IMG/VR virus record: IMGVR_UViG_3300023184_000242
Span: 1-42,087 of that record
Source of the DNA: a virus
Length of the DNA: 42,087 nt
Reading direction: 5' to 3' (one strand)
In this document: in pieces, positions 24,107 through 32,159 of the stretch
Position numbering within the stretch: the stretch's first letter is position 1
Layout: every line of letters begins with the position of its first letter
Notes under the pieces: generated by a model
What the model was told of the DNA's origin: nothing
Databases searched by the model: none
The model's input: the letters and a program-made list of their open reading frames with translations, nothing else
Made by a program: the position numbers and the translations under genes

Positions 24107-24897
24107 TAGAAAAAAATGTAAACGTTAATAAAAAAAGCGTTAAGAGATTATTAGAAATTGATGAGACTTCTAAAAGAGTAACAATAATGGACAATAGATA
24201 CTACACCAGAAATGGAAATCTTTACCCATCAGTTACTAGTATTCTACAGTTTATGCCTAAAAATAAGTTTTTTGAAACTTGGTTAAAAGATGTAGGACAC
24301 AATTCAGACATCATAATGAGAAAAGCAGCAGATGAAGGCACACAAGTACATGATGCTATTGAAAAATATCTTTTAGGAGAAAAATTAGCGTTAATTGATG
24401 AAAAAGGATTTTCAATATACTCTTTATTTGTGTGGCAGATGATTTTAAAATTTCATGACTTTTGGTTAACATATAAACCTACACTGGTAGAAAGTGAAGC
24501 TCATCTATTTTCAGACAAATATCAATTTGCAGGTACATGTGACTTAGTAGTAGAAATCAATGGTGTAAAATGGTTGTTAGACATTAAAACGTCAAACTCA
24601 TTACACACCAGCCATGATTTACAATTGTCAGCATATGCTCAAGCATGGAATGAGTTGTATGAAGAAAAAATTGAGCGTGTAGGTATCATATGGTTAAAGT
24701 CTGCTAAACAAAAACCTGATAAAAAAGGTGACAACATGCAGGGCAAAGGATGGGAAATATATGAGCCATCACGCACTATTGATGAAAACTTTAAATTATT
24801 TGGATACATACATGAATTGTACAAATTAGAACATCCTAATTTAAAACAGTCATTTAATACATTTCCAACTGAAATCCAAATTAGTCCAACTGTTTAA
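24103..24897 (+). CDS. PD-(D/E)XK exonuclease, RecB/Cas4-like
   Basis: The 264-aa protein has the RecB-family nuclease motifs: His83 in GTQVHDAIE (motif I helix), Glu130, Gly144-Asp147 in FAGTCDLVVE, Asp160-Ile-Lys162 in WLLDIKTSN, and the Gln/Tyr helix LQLSAYAQAW (174-182). The order and spacing fit a single-strand or double-strand DNA exonuclease of the PDDEXK type, common in phages next to replication genes. No Cas4-like cysteine cluster is visible, so it is not a typical [4Fe-4S] Cas4. Overlap with the primase suggests a role in replication or recombination. Confidence 0.85.
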   Translation: MIEKNVNVNKKSVKRLLEIDETSKRVTIMDNRYYTRNGNLYPSVTSILQFMPKNKFFETWLKDVGHNSDIIMRKAADEGTQVHDAIEKYLLGEKLALIDEKGFSIYSLFVWQMILKFHDFWLTYKPTLVESEAHLFSDKYQFAGTCDLVVEINGVKWLLDIKTSNSLHTSHDLQLSAYAQAWNELYEEKIERVGIIWLKSAKQKPDKKGDNMQGKGWEIYEPSRTIDENFKLFGYIHELYKLEHPNLKQSFNTFPTEIQISPTV

Positions 24898-24899
24898 CA

Positions 24900-24908
24900 T
24901 ATTTATGA
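24900..24908 (+). promoter_or_regulatory. Variant late promoter motif TATTTATGA
   Basis: One change from TATTTATAA, 12 nt upstream of the ATG at 24921. It separates the replication genes from the packaged-protein block. Confidence 0.45.
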
Positions 24909-24920
24909 CAAAGCCAATTT

Positions 24921-25886
24921 ATGATTTCACTAGTACAACTTTTACAGGAAATATGTATCTTTGAAGGAGGAAATGTTTTTGGTACTACATCATCTATTAA
25001 AAAAGAAAACATACAACCAACCTTAAAAAAATTTATAATAGAATTAAAACAAATTTACCCAAAAGTAGATTTTAAATTTAACACATTAGGTTCTGTTGGT
25101 AAAAAAGATGAATCTGGAGATATTGACTTAGGTATGAGTGTTGACCAATTTATAACTAAAGATGGTACACCACTACTAGATAATTGGAACATTGATAAAG
25201 CAGAATTTGACGCTTTATATGAAAAAATAAGAAAACGTACAAGATCAGCTACTGAAACTCAAAGTAAATTAAGAGCTATGTTAGAATTAGCAGCTATAGA
25301 TATTGAAAAAAATTCACAGTTTATAAACACTGACATTAAAGCAGCAGGTGGTGGTTCAATATTTTGTATGTTTCCTCAATTTGATAAAGAGAATAAAGAA
25401 CTACCTGAAAAATCAGTACAAATAGATATTAATGTAGGCAACTTAGATTGGTTAACTTTCAGTTACTATTCAAATACATATAAAGATAATGTTAAAGGTT
25501 TACATAGAACACAGTTAATGTTAGCTATGTTTCAAGCCTTAAATATGATGTTTAAACATAGTACTGGTGTTACTTCAAAAACGACAGGAGAAACTTTAGC
25601 AACAAATTCTCAAGAAGCAATAAATGTATTAAATAAAGGCTTCAATCTTAGTTTATCTCAAGATATATTAAATGACTATTTTGAATTAATGAATGCTTTA
25701 AAGAAAAATTTACCTAAAGAAAAGTTAAATCAAATACTAGATATATATTTAAAAATATTAGATTCAACAAGAGCAGATATCCCATTTGATATACAAGACT
25801 ATTGGATTGCAAATCAAGAACGTTTAGGATTAAAAGGTAAATTTTTACCAGACAATTCTAACTTAACTAAATATAAAAAAGTATAA
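24921..25886 (+). CDS. Putative packaged nucleotidyltransferase
   Basis: This 321-aa protein begins MISLVQLLQEICIFEGG, a leader of the MIKLL type ending Ile-Phe-Glu|Gly at residues 13-16. The enzyme part carries LGSVGKKDESGDIDLGMS (56-73): the Gly-Ser helix start and the Asp67-x-Asp69 pair of the polymerase-beta-type nucleotidyltransferase fold. A third acidic position is likely in QIDINVG (about residues 173-179). Substrates of this superfamily range from tRNA to proteins and antibiotics, so none can be named. It overlaps the polyprotein gene, which starts with a second nucleotidyltransferase domain, by TAATG. The pair may act together. Confidence 0.75.
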   Translation: MISLVQLLQEICIFEGGNVFGTTSSIKKENIQPTLKKFIIELKQIYPKVDFKFNTLGSVGKKDESGDIDLGMSVDQFITKDGTPLLDNWNIDKAEFDALYEKIRKRTRSATETQSKLRAMLELAAIDIEKNSQFINTDIKAAGGGSIFCMFPQFDKENKELPEKSVQIDINVGNLDWLTFSYYSNTYKDNVKGLHRTQLMLAMFQALNMMFKHSTGVTSKTTGETLATNSQEAINVLNKGFNLSLSQDILNDYFELMNALKKNLPKEKLNQILDIYLKILDSTRADIPFDIQDYWIANQERLGLKGKFLPDNSNLTKYKKV

Positions 25887-28800
25887 TGTCAGGATCAATA
25901 GGAGCAAATAGAATTCCAAGAGCTGCAGTTGAAACTACTCTTAAAGCATACATTGATAAAGTGCTGAAAAAATTCCCTGGATTTAAATCAGCTAAAATAT
26001 CAGGTTCATATAACACTACAGTAAAACCAGATCATGGTGACATTGATTTAGTTATTAATATTGAAGGAGACGAACAAGATAGAAAAAAACTTAAACAAAA
26101 TTTTGCAGCATATATATCATCATTGCCAGATGATATAACTATTCCTTTTACATCTGGTCGACATGTTGGCAAAAAAGCAGCCGGTACAGGAGACATAGTA
26201 ATAGTACAATTTGCTATTGAAGGTTATCCTGACTTAACAGTTCAAATAGACAACATGATTGTTGCTTCTGAACAGGAAAGTGAATATAGAAAAAGTTTTT
26301 TAGATTTACCTGCTGAAAAACAAGGTTTGTTGGTTGGTTTAGCTAAAGCTCAATTGTTAGAAGAAGATCCAATAGAAATATTTAAACGTTTAGGAATTAC
26401 TAACATTCCTAAATTAGACAAAAATCAAGAACTTGAATTCAATTTATCAAATAAAGGCTTAACATTACGTTTAGTTACATTAGGAGATAATTTTAAAGAA
26501 TTAGGACGAAACGAAATATGGACTTCATTTAATTGGAGTGATGTAGAAAAATTATTTAAAGATTATAAACTAGATGGAACCTGGGAAGAATTATTAGAAT
26601 CTATTAATTCTAAATTAAAAAATTCCCGTTCACGAAATCGTGTAAAAGGAATATTTAACTCATTAGTAGTAATAAATGCTGGTGAAGCAGGAACTGATAA
26701 AGGTAATAACAAATTAAAAGCAAAAAAGACAGTTGATAATCTCTTAGAAAATATGTTGTTTAAAGGTTTAGTTAAAGAACTAATTATGCCACTATTAGAA
26801 GATGAATTTCAAGAAACAATAGCTATATATCCAGGTAAGTTTAAACCTCCACATAAAGGACATTTTGAAGTAGCTAAACAATTAATTGGTAAAGTAGATA
26901 AAATAATTATAGCAATATCTGCTAAAGAACATGATGGCATAACTGCTCAACAAAGTGAAGCAGTATGGAAATTGTACAATACACTATTAGATGGAAAACT
27001 TGACATAGAAATAATTAAAGGTGCTCCTGTAGGATATGTACTTGATACTATTAAAGAAAATCCAAATAATCACTATGTAGCAGTATATGGTAAAGGAGAG
27101 GAAGGTAGATATAAAGCTATAGGTAAAGATCCTCGCTATATGAACGCTGAAATATTTGATGGAGGAACAGCAGAAGATGAAGAAGGTAAAATAGATGCTT
27201 CAAATTTAAGAATAGCATTAAATAAAAATAAAAATATATCTAAATTTTTACCTAAAGGTATTACTCCTGAAGAATACAAACAAGCATTAGGACTTTCATT
27301 AAATGAATTAGAAGATTATGAAATTAAATATTGGGCTTTACACGCTGATCTTTACAAAGCTTTAAAAGATAATCCAGATAAAGAATATGAAATTTTAAAA
27401 AATGAATTAAAAGGAGAGAGACTTAAAGCCTTAAATTATTTTTATTATAGTTATCTTGCTAAAGATGCACCTAAGAAGATTAATGAAGATAAAGAACAAA
27501 AACTTCGAATATTTGACTTTGACGATACATTAGCTCATGTTAATGCTACAATATATATAACTCATAAAGATGGAACAGAGGAAGAACTTACACCAGCAGA
27601 ATATGCTGTATATGAACCACAACCTGGTGACACATCAAACTTTAGAGAATTTAATGCTGTTATTAAAAATGCATCACCTATAGAAAAAAACATAAATTTA
27701 CTCAAACAAGCTGCTTCTGATTCAAACACTAGAGTTACAATATTAACAGCTCGTGGATTAGGCTATCCAGTTAGCAAATATTTAAAAGATAAATTTAATT
27801 TAGACATTTATGTAGTAGCATTAGGCAGTAGTGATCCACAAAAGAAAGCAGAATACATAGAAGATCAAATTGAAAAAGGATATTCAGACATTGAATTTAT
27901 TGATGACTCAACAAAAAATGTAAATGCTGTCAATCAATTAAAATTAAAATATCCAGACATAAGATTAAACGCAGAAATAGCTGAAAATATACTCCTTGAA
28001 AATACATCATTTCAACTACCTGATTTCAAAACACATTTAACATCTTTAACTAAATATATGGTTGATCAAGGTATGAACATTAAACCATATCCTACGTTAA
28101 AAATCATAAATAACGATTTTAAAAACGCTGAAAACATGTTAGGTAAAACAGCATATTATGATCCAACTAATTGTTCAATCACTTTATACACATTAAATAG
28201 ACATCCAAAAGACATATTGCGTTCATATGCTCATGAAATGATTCACCGCATGCAAGATAATGAAGGTAGATTGAAAAATATTACTACTACTAACACCAAT
28301 GAAGATGGAGATTTAGAAGAATTAGAAAAAGAAGCATATTTAAAAGGTAACATGTGTTTTAGAAATTGGGAAGACACTATCAAAACTCCATTAAATGAAT
28401 GGGTTGCAAATATTTTAAAATATAATTACACTCCAAAGCTTTCAAATAAAATTTTTTCTCAACTTCATGAATTAAAAGTAAATGAAATAGCTCTTAATTC
28501 AAACAATGCTGTTGAAATATATGGAAATTTAACCAATGGAGATTTTACTGTAGGAGAACATGATTATAATTACAGAATAATAAAATTAGATAAAAATCCA
28601 TACAACAGTAACTTATTTTACAACATTGATTTTCATGAAATAGGAAATAAAAATCCTAATCCTTCTTCACCAACAGGAAATGCTAAGGAAAACTACATAA
28701 AAATACTATCAACTATGTATAAAATTATATTAGATTTTACTAAAGAAGAAAAACCAGAATATATAGGAATATCAAGTTTAGACGAAAGTGGATATGGAAA

Positions 28801-28927
28801 TATTTACAATAACTTAACTAAAACAAATAAAATTCCAGACTACTCCAGAAAAGATGCAGGTTTACAATTTAAAGATAAAGATGGAAAAACTGGAAAGTTT
28901 ATAATATTAAAAAGAAATAAAATATAA
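25886..28927 (+). CDS. Multidomain packaged polyprotein: nucleotidyltransferase, NMN/cytidylyltransferase-like, HAD, HExxH peptidase
   Basis: The 1013-aa protein has domains in this order. (1) About 15-135: nucleotidyltransferase, SGSYNTTVKPDHGDIDLVIN, with Asp52/Asp54. (2) About 312-455: nucleotidylyl transferase with YPGKFKPPHKGH (315-326, the HxGH site). (3) About 538-690: HAD hydrolase with DFDDT (544-548), TILTARG (618-624) and FIDDS (671-675). (4) About 710-850: HEMIH (783-787), a zinc peptidase HExxH motif. (5) About 865-1013: unassigned, GNAT-like at best. Between (1) and (2) lies ENMLFKGLVKELIMPLLEDE (288-307), a leader-like helix ending Leu-Leu-Glu|Asp. Before (3) comes Ile-Asn-Glu|Asp (532-535), and before (4) AEIAENILLENTSF (696-709, Leu-Leu-Glu|Asn). 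The linkers look like prohead protease sites, so it may be cut into separate enzymes. No leader is seen at its own N-terminus. Confidence 0.75.
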   Translation: MSGSIGANRIPRAAVETTLKAYIDKVLKKFPGFKSAKISGSYNTTVKPDHGDIDLVINIEGDEQDRKKLKQNFAAYISSLPDDITIPFTSGRHVGKKAAGTGDIVIVQFAIEGYPDLTVQIDNMIVASEQESEYRKSFLDLPAEKQGLLVGLAKAQLLEEDPIEIFKRLGITNIPKLDKNQELEFNLSNKGLTLRLVTLGDNFKELGRNEIWTSFNWSDVEKLFKDYKLDGTWEELLESINSKLKNSRSRNRVKGIFNSLVVINAGEAGTDKGNNKLKAKKTVDNLLENMLFKGLVKELIMPLLEDEFQETIAIYPGKFKPPHKGHFEVAKQLIGKVDKIIIAISAKEHDGITAQQSEAVWKLYNTLLDGKLDIEIIKGAPVGYVLDTIKENPNNHYVAVYGKGEEGRYKAIGKDPRYMNAEIFDGGTAEDEEGKIDASNLRIALNKNKNISKFLPKGITPEEYKQALGLSLNELEDYEIKYWALHADLYKALKDNPDKEYEILKNELKGERLKALNYFYYSYLAKDAPKKINEDKEQKLRIFDFDDTLAHVNATIYITHKDGTEEELTPAEYAVYEPQPGDTSNFREFNAVIKNASPIEKNINLLKQAASDSNTRVTILTARGLGYPVSKYLKDKFNLDIYVVALGSSDPQKKAEYIEDQIEKGYSDIEFIDDSTKNVNAVNQLKLKYPDIRLNAEIAENILLENTSFQLPDFKTHLTSLTKYMVDQGMNIKPYPTLKIINNDFKNAENMLGKTAYYDPTNCSITLYTLNRHPKDILRSYAHEMIHRMQDNEGRLKNITTTNTNEDGDLEELEKEAYLKGNMCFRNWEDTIKTPLNEWVANILKYNYTPKLSNKIFSQLHELKVNEIALNSNNAVEIYGNLTNGDFTVGEHDYNYRIIKLDKNPYNSNLFYNIDFHEIGNKNPNPSSPTGNAKENYIKILSTMYKIILDFTKEEKPEYIGISSLDESGYGNIYNNLTKTNKIPDYSRKDAGLQFKDKDGKTGKFIILKRNKI

Positions 28928-28939
28928 ACATTTAAAATT

Positions 28940-29638
28940 ATGAAATATAAATATAAATTAGTAGAAAACACAGGTGGAGAAGATACTCCTATTGGTGGTG
29001 GAAGTAAAGGTATTCCAAAATCTTCTGTAGATATAGTATTAACACCTTCTTCTGACACAACTGTAAAAGACATAGAAGATGCACTTTCCAACCCAGAAAA
29101 CTATGAAGGAAAATTTATCACTGACAAAAATCTAAAACAGGCTGTAGATGATTTCTATGGCCCATCAGGTGGATTTGGTGTAAAAAAAGGAGCAGCAAAA
29201 AAAGCATGGAATGCATCTGATAAATCATGGAAAGAACTAAAAATTAAAGACATAAAAAAGCGCAATCCTACAATGGATTTTACTGAAATGAATTTTAAAG
29301 TTAATTTTGAATCACTTCCTGAAAAAATTCAAGATCCTAAAGTATTTTATCCTCCATTTCGAACTAAAGATGGAATAACAGCCATCCAATCAGACATTAA
29401 AAATTTAAAAGTTAAAGAATTACGTTGGGAAGAAAAAGAAAATACACTTATATTTAGTCATTCAAGTAATCCGTCAGTGGAAAAAACTAAAAAAATGATT
29501 AAAGATGTTATAAACACAGCCAATGAAAAAGGAGAAAAACAACTTGATTATTCTTTAGAAGAAATAACTGCAACTGATGAAAACAAAATACGTGAAGTAA
29601 TTAAAGAACAATTAAAAAAATTAATAAACAAAAAATAA
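28940..29638 (+). CDS. Putative packaged protein with short leader
   Basis: A 232-aa protein starting MKYKYKLVENTGGEDTPIGG. Leu-Val-Glu|Asn at residues 7-10 is a possible prohead protease site, as in MKFKLLED at 12224. The body (about 25-180) contains VDDFYGPSGGFGVKKGAAKK and is otherwise unassigned. The C-terminus DENKIREVIKEQLKKLINKK again resembles a leader helix, but at the wrong end. The start is preceded by TTTAAAATT. It ends 3 nt before the next gene. Function is unknown. Confidence 0.65.
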   Translation: MKYKYKLVENTGGEDTPIGGGSKGIPKSSVDIVLTPSSDTTVKDIEDALSNPENYEGKFITDKNLKQAVDDFYGPSGGFGVKKGAAKKAWNASDKSWKELKIKDIKKRNPTMDFTEMNFKVNFESLPEKIQDPKVFYPPFRTKDGITAIQSDIKNLKVKELRWEEKENTLIFSHSSNPSVEKTKKMIKDVINTANEKGEKQLDYSLEEITATDENKIREVIKEQLKKLINKK

Positions 29639-29641
29639 GTT

Positions 29642-30217
29642 ATGTCAGATCACACTTTAAAAAAACCATTTGAACAAAAAGACATTCAACGTCTTCGCAA
29701 TCTGGTTCAAGGTAAACATGGAGATAAAACAACCATAGGAATTGGTTATGAAAAACAGCAACAATTTCATAGTGAAGGTGACATATGGGAAGTAGATGGA
29801 AGACAATGGACTATCAAAAATGGCATCAAACAAAATATTACTAAGTTAGACAAAGCAAAAAAATCAGTAGTTTTGCCATTATTTTGTCCATGTTGTGCTA
29901 GTTTAATGAAAAATAGATATGATAAACTGTTTTACATTCAACACAACAGATGTTTTAATTGTCAAATTGATTTTGAAGCAAATCTTCGCAAATCAGGTTT
30001 GTGGGAAGAACACAACAAAAATATTATCAATTCAGACATAGATCATACCATTAAAGACTACACTAAATGGATGGATGAGATTATAAATAATGACACAAAT
30101 GATTCATTTATTACAGAAGCTGGCGACATTGAAAGCTGGGTTGGATCTTCTAAAAAAAAGTTATTAGAAAATAAAGAAGAAACAATAAAATATTTGCAAA
30201 ACTTAAAAAAACATTAA
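29642..30217 (+). CDS. Conserved phage zinc-ribbon protein
   Basis: A 191-aa protein with EGDIWEVDGRQWTIKNGIKQ (40-59) and NITKLDKAKKSVVLPLF, then a zinc ribbon: two Cys in CPCC (about 83-86) and a second pair in CFNCQIDFE (about 104-112). The first block is strongly conserved, in my memory, among aquatic T4-like phages, without known function. The C-terminal third is helical and acidic. It precedes the TATTTATAA motif of the next unit by 18 nt and probably ends the unit that began at 24921. A nucleic-acid or virion-assembly role would fit the zinc ribbon, but this is a guess. Confidence 0.7.
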   Translation: MSDHTLKKPFEQKDIQRLRNLVQGKHGDKTTIGIGYEKQQQFHSEGDIWEVDGRQWTIKNGIKQNITKLDKAKKSVVLPLFCPCCASLMKNRYDKLFYIQHNRCFNCQIDFEANLRKSGLWEEHNKNIINSDIDHTIKDYTKWMDEIINNDTNDSFITEAGDIESWVGSSKKKLLENKEETIKYLQNLKKH

Positions 30218-30235
30218 ACTTAACATAATTTCTAA

Positions 30236-30244
30236 TATTTATAA
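30236..30244 (+). promoter_or_regulatory. Candidate late promoter motif TATTTATAA
   Basis: The 9-mer lies 14 nt upstream of the ATG at 30259. Confidence 0.55.
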
Positions 30245-30258
30245 TAAAAATTACAACA

Positions 30259-30858
30259 ATGAATAAACAATTCGAAAACATGCAAAAATTGGCTTTTGGT
30301 AAAACACTTATCAATGAATCCACCAGAAAAATGACTAAATCTGCATTCACAACTCAAATTAAAGAAATGATTTTGAATGAAATGAATGAAGCTAAAAAGA
30401 AAAAAGATGAAAAAGCAGATGTAGCTCCTCAAGAAGATGTAGACATCAATGTTGACAGTGAAACTCCACCAGTGGAAATGCCTACAGATACAATGGCGCC
30501 AGAAGTTGGCAACACAGCTGACATTAATCCAACAGTAAAATCAATTCAAGATTCATTGCAAAAAGCATTTGCTCAAGCTAAAGAATTAGGTGACGCTAAA
30601 TTGACAACTCAAATTGGAAACACAATTACAATGCTTGTGAGAGATCAAGTATTAGGTGGTGGACAACAAGCAGTTGCTGAAGGTATGGAAGAAATGAACG
30701 ACGAAATATTTAAAAAAATAAGTGCAGCAGTTTCAGATGAAGATTATAATCGTTTCATAGATGCAGCTACTGCAATATCTGAGGATTTAATAAGTAAAGG
30801 CTTTGAAGCAGAAGATATTTATGACTATTTAAATAATATAACATTAAATGAAGCATAA
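30259..30858 (+). CDS. Conserved acidic phage protein, probably internal/virion
   Basis: A 199-aa protein: basic N-terminal helix MNKQFENMQKLAFGKTLINE (residues 1-20, ending Ile-Asn-Glu|Ser) and a second helix TQIKEMILNEMNEAKKKKDE. Next comes an acidic, Pro-rich linker (55-90), then a four-helix-like C-terminal domain (93-199). Both N-terminal helices fit the leader pattern. It heads the block that also carries the histone-like gene 30902. A head-internal or scaffold-like role is plausible. Confidence 0.65.
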   Translation: MNKQFENMQKLAFGKTLINESTRKMTKSAFTTQIKEMILNEMNEAKKKKDEKADVAPQEDVDINVDSETPPVEMPTDTMAPEVGNTADINPTVKSIQDSLQKAFAQAKELGDAKLTTQIGNTITMLVRDQVLGGGQQAVAEGMEEMNDEIFKKISAAVSDEDYNRFIDAATAISEDLISKGFEAEDIYDYLNNITLNEA

Positions 30859-30901
30859 TAAACAATAAACAATTAAACAATAAACCAAAAACCAAAACAA
30901 A

Positions 30902-31072
30902 ATGACACAAGAACTATTTGAACAAATTAGTGGGTTGTATGAAACAGCAAAACTAAACCATGAAGAAACAAGTAAAGCAGCAAAAGGTAGAGCTCGTAAA
31001 GCACTATCAGAAATGAAAAAAATCATTGCTGCTTACAATAAAGCATCAGTTGCTGAGGCAAAAGCAAAATAA
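30902..31072 (+). CDS. Histone H1-like (Hc1-type) small DNA-binding protein
   Basis: A 56-aa gene: MTQELFEQISGLYETAKLNH, then EETSKAAKGRARKALSEMKK and IIAAYNKASVAEAKAK. The central 'KGRARKAL.E..K....Y.KAS..EAK' pattern matches Hc1-type histone H1-like proteins of chlamydiae and phages (N-terminal helix pair). It lacks the long Lys/Ala-rich tail of chlamydial Hc1. Such a protein could condense phage DNA in the head or act on host DNA. It is directly followed by a strong hairpin at 31077-31100, so its transcript probably ends there or is protected. Confidence 0.75.
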   Translation: MTQELFEQISGLYETAKLNHEETSKAAKGRARKALSEMKKIIAAYNKASVAEAKAK

Positions 31073-31076
31073 ACAT

Positions 31077-31109
31077 AATGGGGAGAGAAATCTCCCCATT
31101 TATTAAATT
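31077..31109 (+). terminator. Terminator-like hairpin with GAAA tetraloop
   Basis: AATGGGGAGA (31077-31086) and TCTCCCCATT (31091-31100) form a perfect 10-bp stem closed by a GAAA (GNRA) loop, followed by TATTAAATT. It sits 4 nt after the stop of the histone-like gene and before the start of the next gene. The tail is not a clean T-run, so a 3'-end stabiliser of an abundant mRNA is an alternative. Confidence 0.75.
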
Positions 31110-31116
31110 TCACAAA

Positions 31117-31629
31117 ATGGGTAAATTAACAGAAAGATTATCCACTAGAGAGTTAGAACTTAAAAACCAACTTTATAGTCAATATAAATCTAATAAAAAA
31201 GAATTTGTTAAAAATTATAAAGATAAGGCAGAACAAGTAATGACTGGACGAGCTATTAAAACAGCTAAGAGTATGGCAAGTAAAGAACAAAAAAAGCGAA
31301 TAAGTGAAATGATCAAAGTTAGTTTAGCTAATGGACCAGCTGAGGAAATCAATTCAATAGAATATGTTCAAAATCGCAAGCCAGTTAATGAAAAAAATCC
31401 TATAGACACAGTTAGAATGGACATTCCATTATTAATTCGTGTTATGGAATTTGCTAAAGAAGATGCTAAAACAGACATGGATTTACACTCAGCAGCAGAA
31501 AATATGATTGAACTGTCTAAAAGTGACAGAGTACTTAACATGAATGATTACAATAATATAGTAACACCAGATGAAGAAAACCAAATAAATGAATTGGTTA
31601 AAAAGGTAATGACAAAATTAAAGGCCTAA
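31117..31629 (+). CDS. Conserved phage protein
   Basis: I place the start at 31117 (MGKLTERLSTREL), because an in-frame ATG at 31078 lies inside the hairpin stem. The 170-aa product is basic and helical in the first half (about 1-70) and then has DTVRMDIPLLIRVMEFAKED and AKTDMDLHSAAENMIELSK (about 108-145), a block I recall as conserved in aquatic T4-like phages near the head genes, without known function. It is followed by three further genes with 2-6 nt gaps or TAATG overlaps, so it heads a post-hairpin operon segment. Confidence 0.65.
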   Translation: MGKLTERLSTRELELKNQLYSQYKSNKKEFVKNYKDKAEQVMTGRAIKTAKSMASKEQKKRISEMIKVSLANGPAEEINSIEYVQNRKPVNEKNPIDTVRMDIPLLIRVMEFAKEDAKTDMDLHSAAENMIELSKSDRVLNMNDYNNIVTPDEENQINELVKKVMTKLKA

Positions 31630-31631
31630 TA

Positions 31632-32153
31632 ATGACTAAAGACGAATTTAAAGATAAGATAAAAACACTAGTTAAACAAGTGTATGCTAAAACTGAAAAA
31701 TCATCTGAAGTAAATTTAGACAATCCATCTAATGTGTCTTTAGACAGTGTTCGATTTCCAGTGTTAGTAAAATTTCCCACATTAAATGACATTATTGTTA
31801 AACTATTAACAGACCAATTTGAACTATTTTTAAAAGACATTGAATGGGTAGCTCCGCGCCCAACCACATTTCGTATTGTGTTAGCAAATGATCAAGTGTT
31901 TTACTTGATTTTTACTGACAGAACATGGATTGGTAAAGTGGAAGGCAAAAAATACTACTTATTAAACTTAAGTGAAGAGCAAAATTGCATTGAATCTATA
32001 GCTCGAATTTTAGCTTATGGAGCTAAAGTAGTAACTGATGTTCCAACTGAAACACCAGTACCAGAATCACCTACTGCTCCTGAGACACCAGTAGAAGAAC
32101 CAGCACCTGAAGCAGAAGCACCAGCAGAAGAAACAGTTCCACCCCAAGCGTAA
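31632..32153 (+). CDS. Conserved phage protein with acidic Pro/Ala tail
   Basis: A 173-aa protein. Residues 1-125 form a compact alpha/beta domain (FPVLVKFPTLNDIIVKLLTD, then VFYLIFTDRTWIGKVEGKKY). Residues 126-173 are a low-complexity tail of Pro, Glu, Ala and Thr (PVPESPTAPETPVEEPAPEA). Tails like this are common as flexible tethers on virion proteins. No membrane segment or enzyme motif is visible, and the folded part is not recognised. It is linked by short spacers to both neighbours. Confidence 0.65.
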   Translation: MTKDEFKDKIKTLVKQVYAKTEKSSEVNLDNPSNVSLDSVRFPVLVKFPTLNDIIVKLLTDQFELFLKDIEWVAPRPTTFRIVLANDQVFYLIFTDRTWIGKVEGKKYYLLNLSEEQNCIESIARILAYGAKVVTDVPTETPVPESPTAPETPVEEPAPEAEAPAEETVPPQA

Positions 32154-32159
32154 TAAAAT

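Noticed and set aside
24103-24897. Cas4 identity for the PD-(D/E)XK protein
   Set aside because: The nuclease motifs fit, but the four conserved cysteines of Cas4 are not seen and there is no CRISPR locus.
31078-31116. Upstream ATG giving a 13-residue longer protein
   Set aside because: The ATG lies in the 10-bp hairpin stem after the histone-like gene; the start at 31117 follows CACAAA and gives a normal N-terminus.
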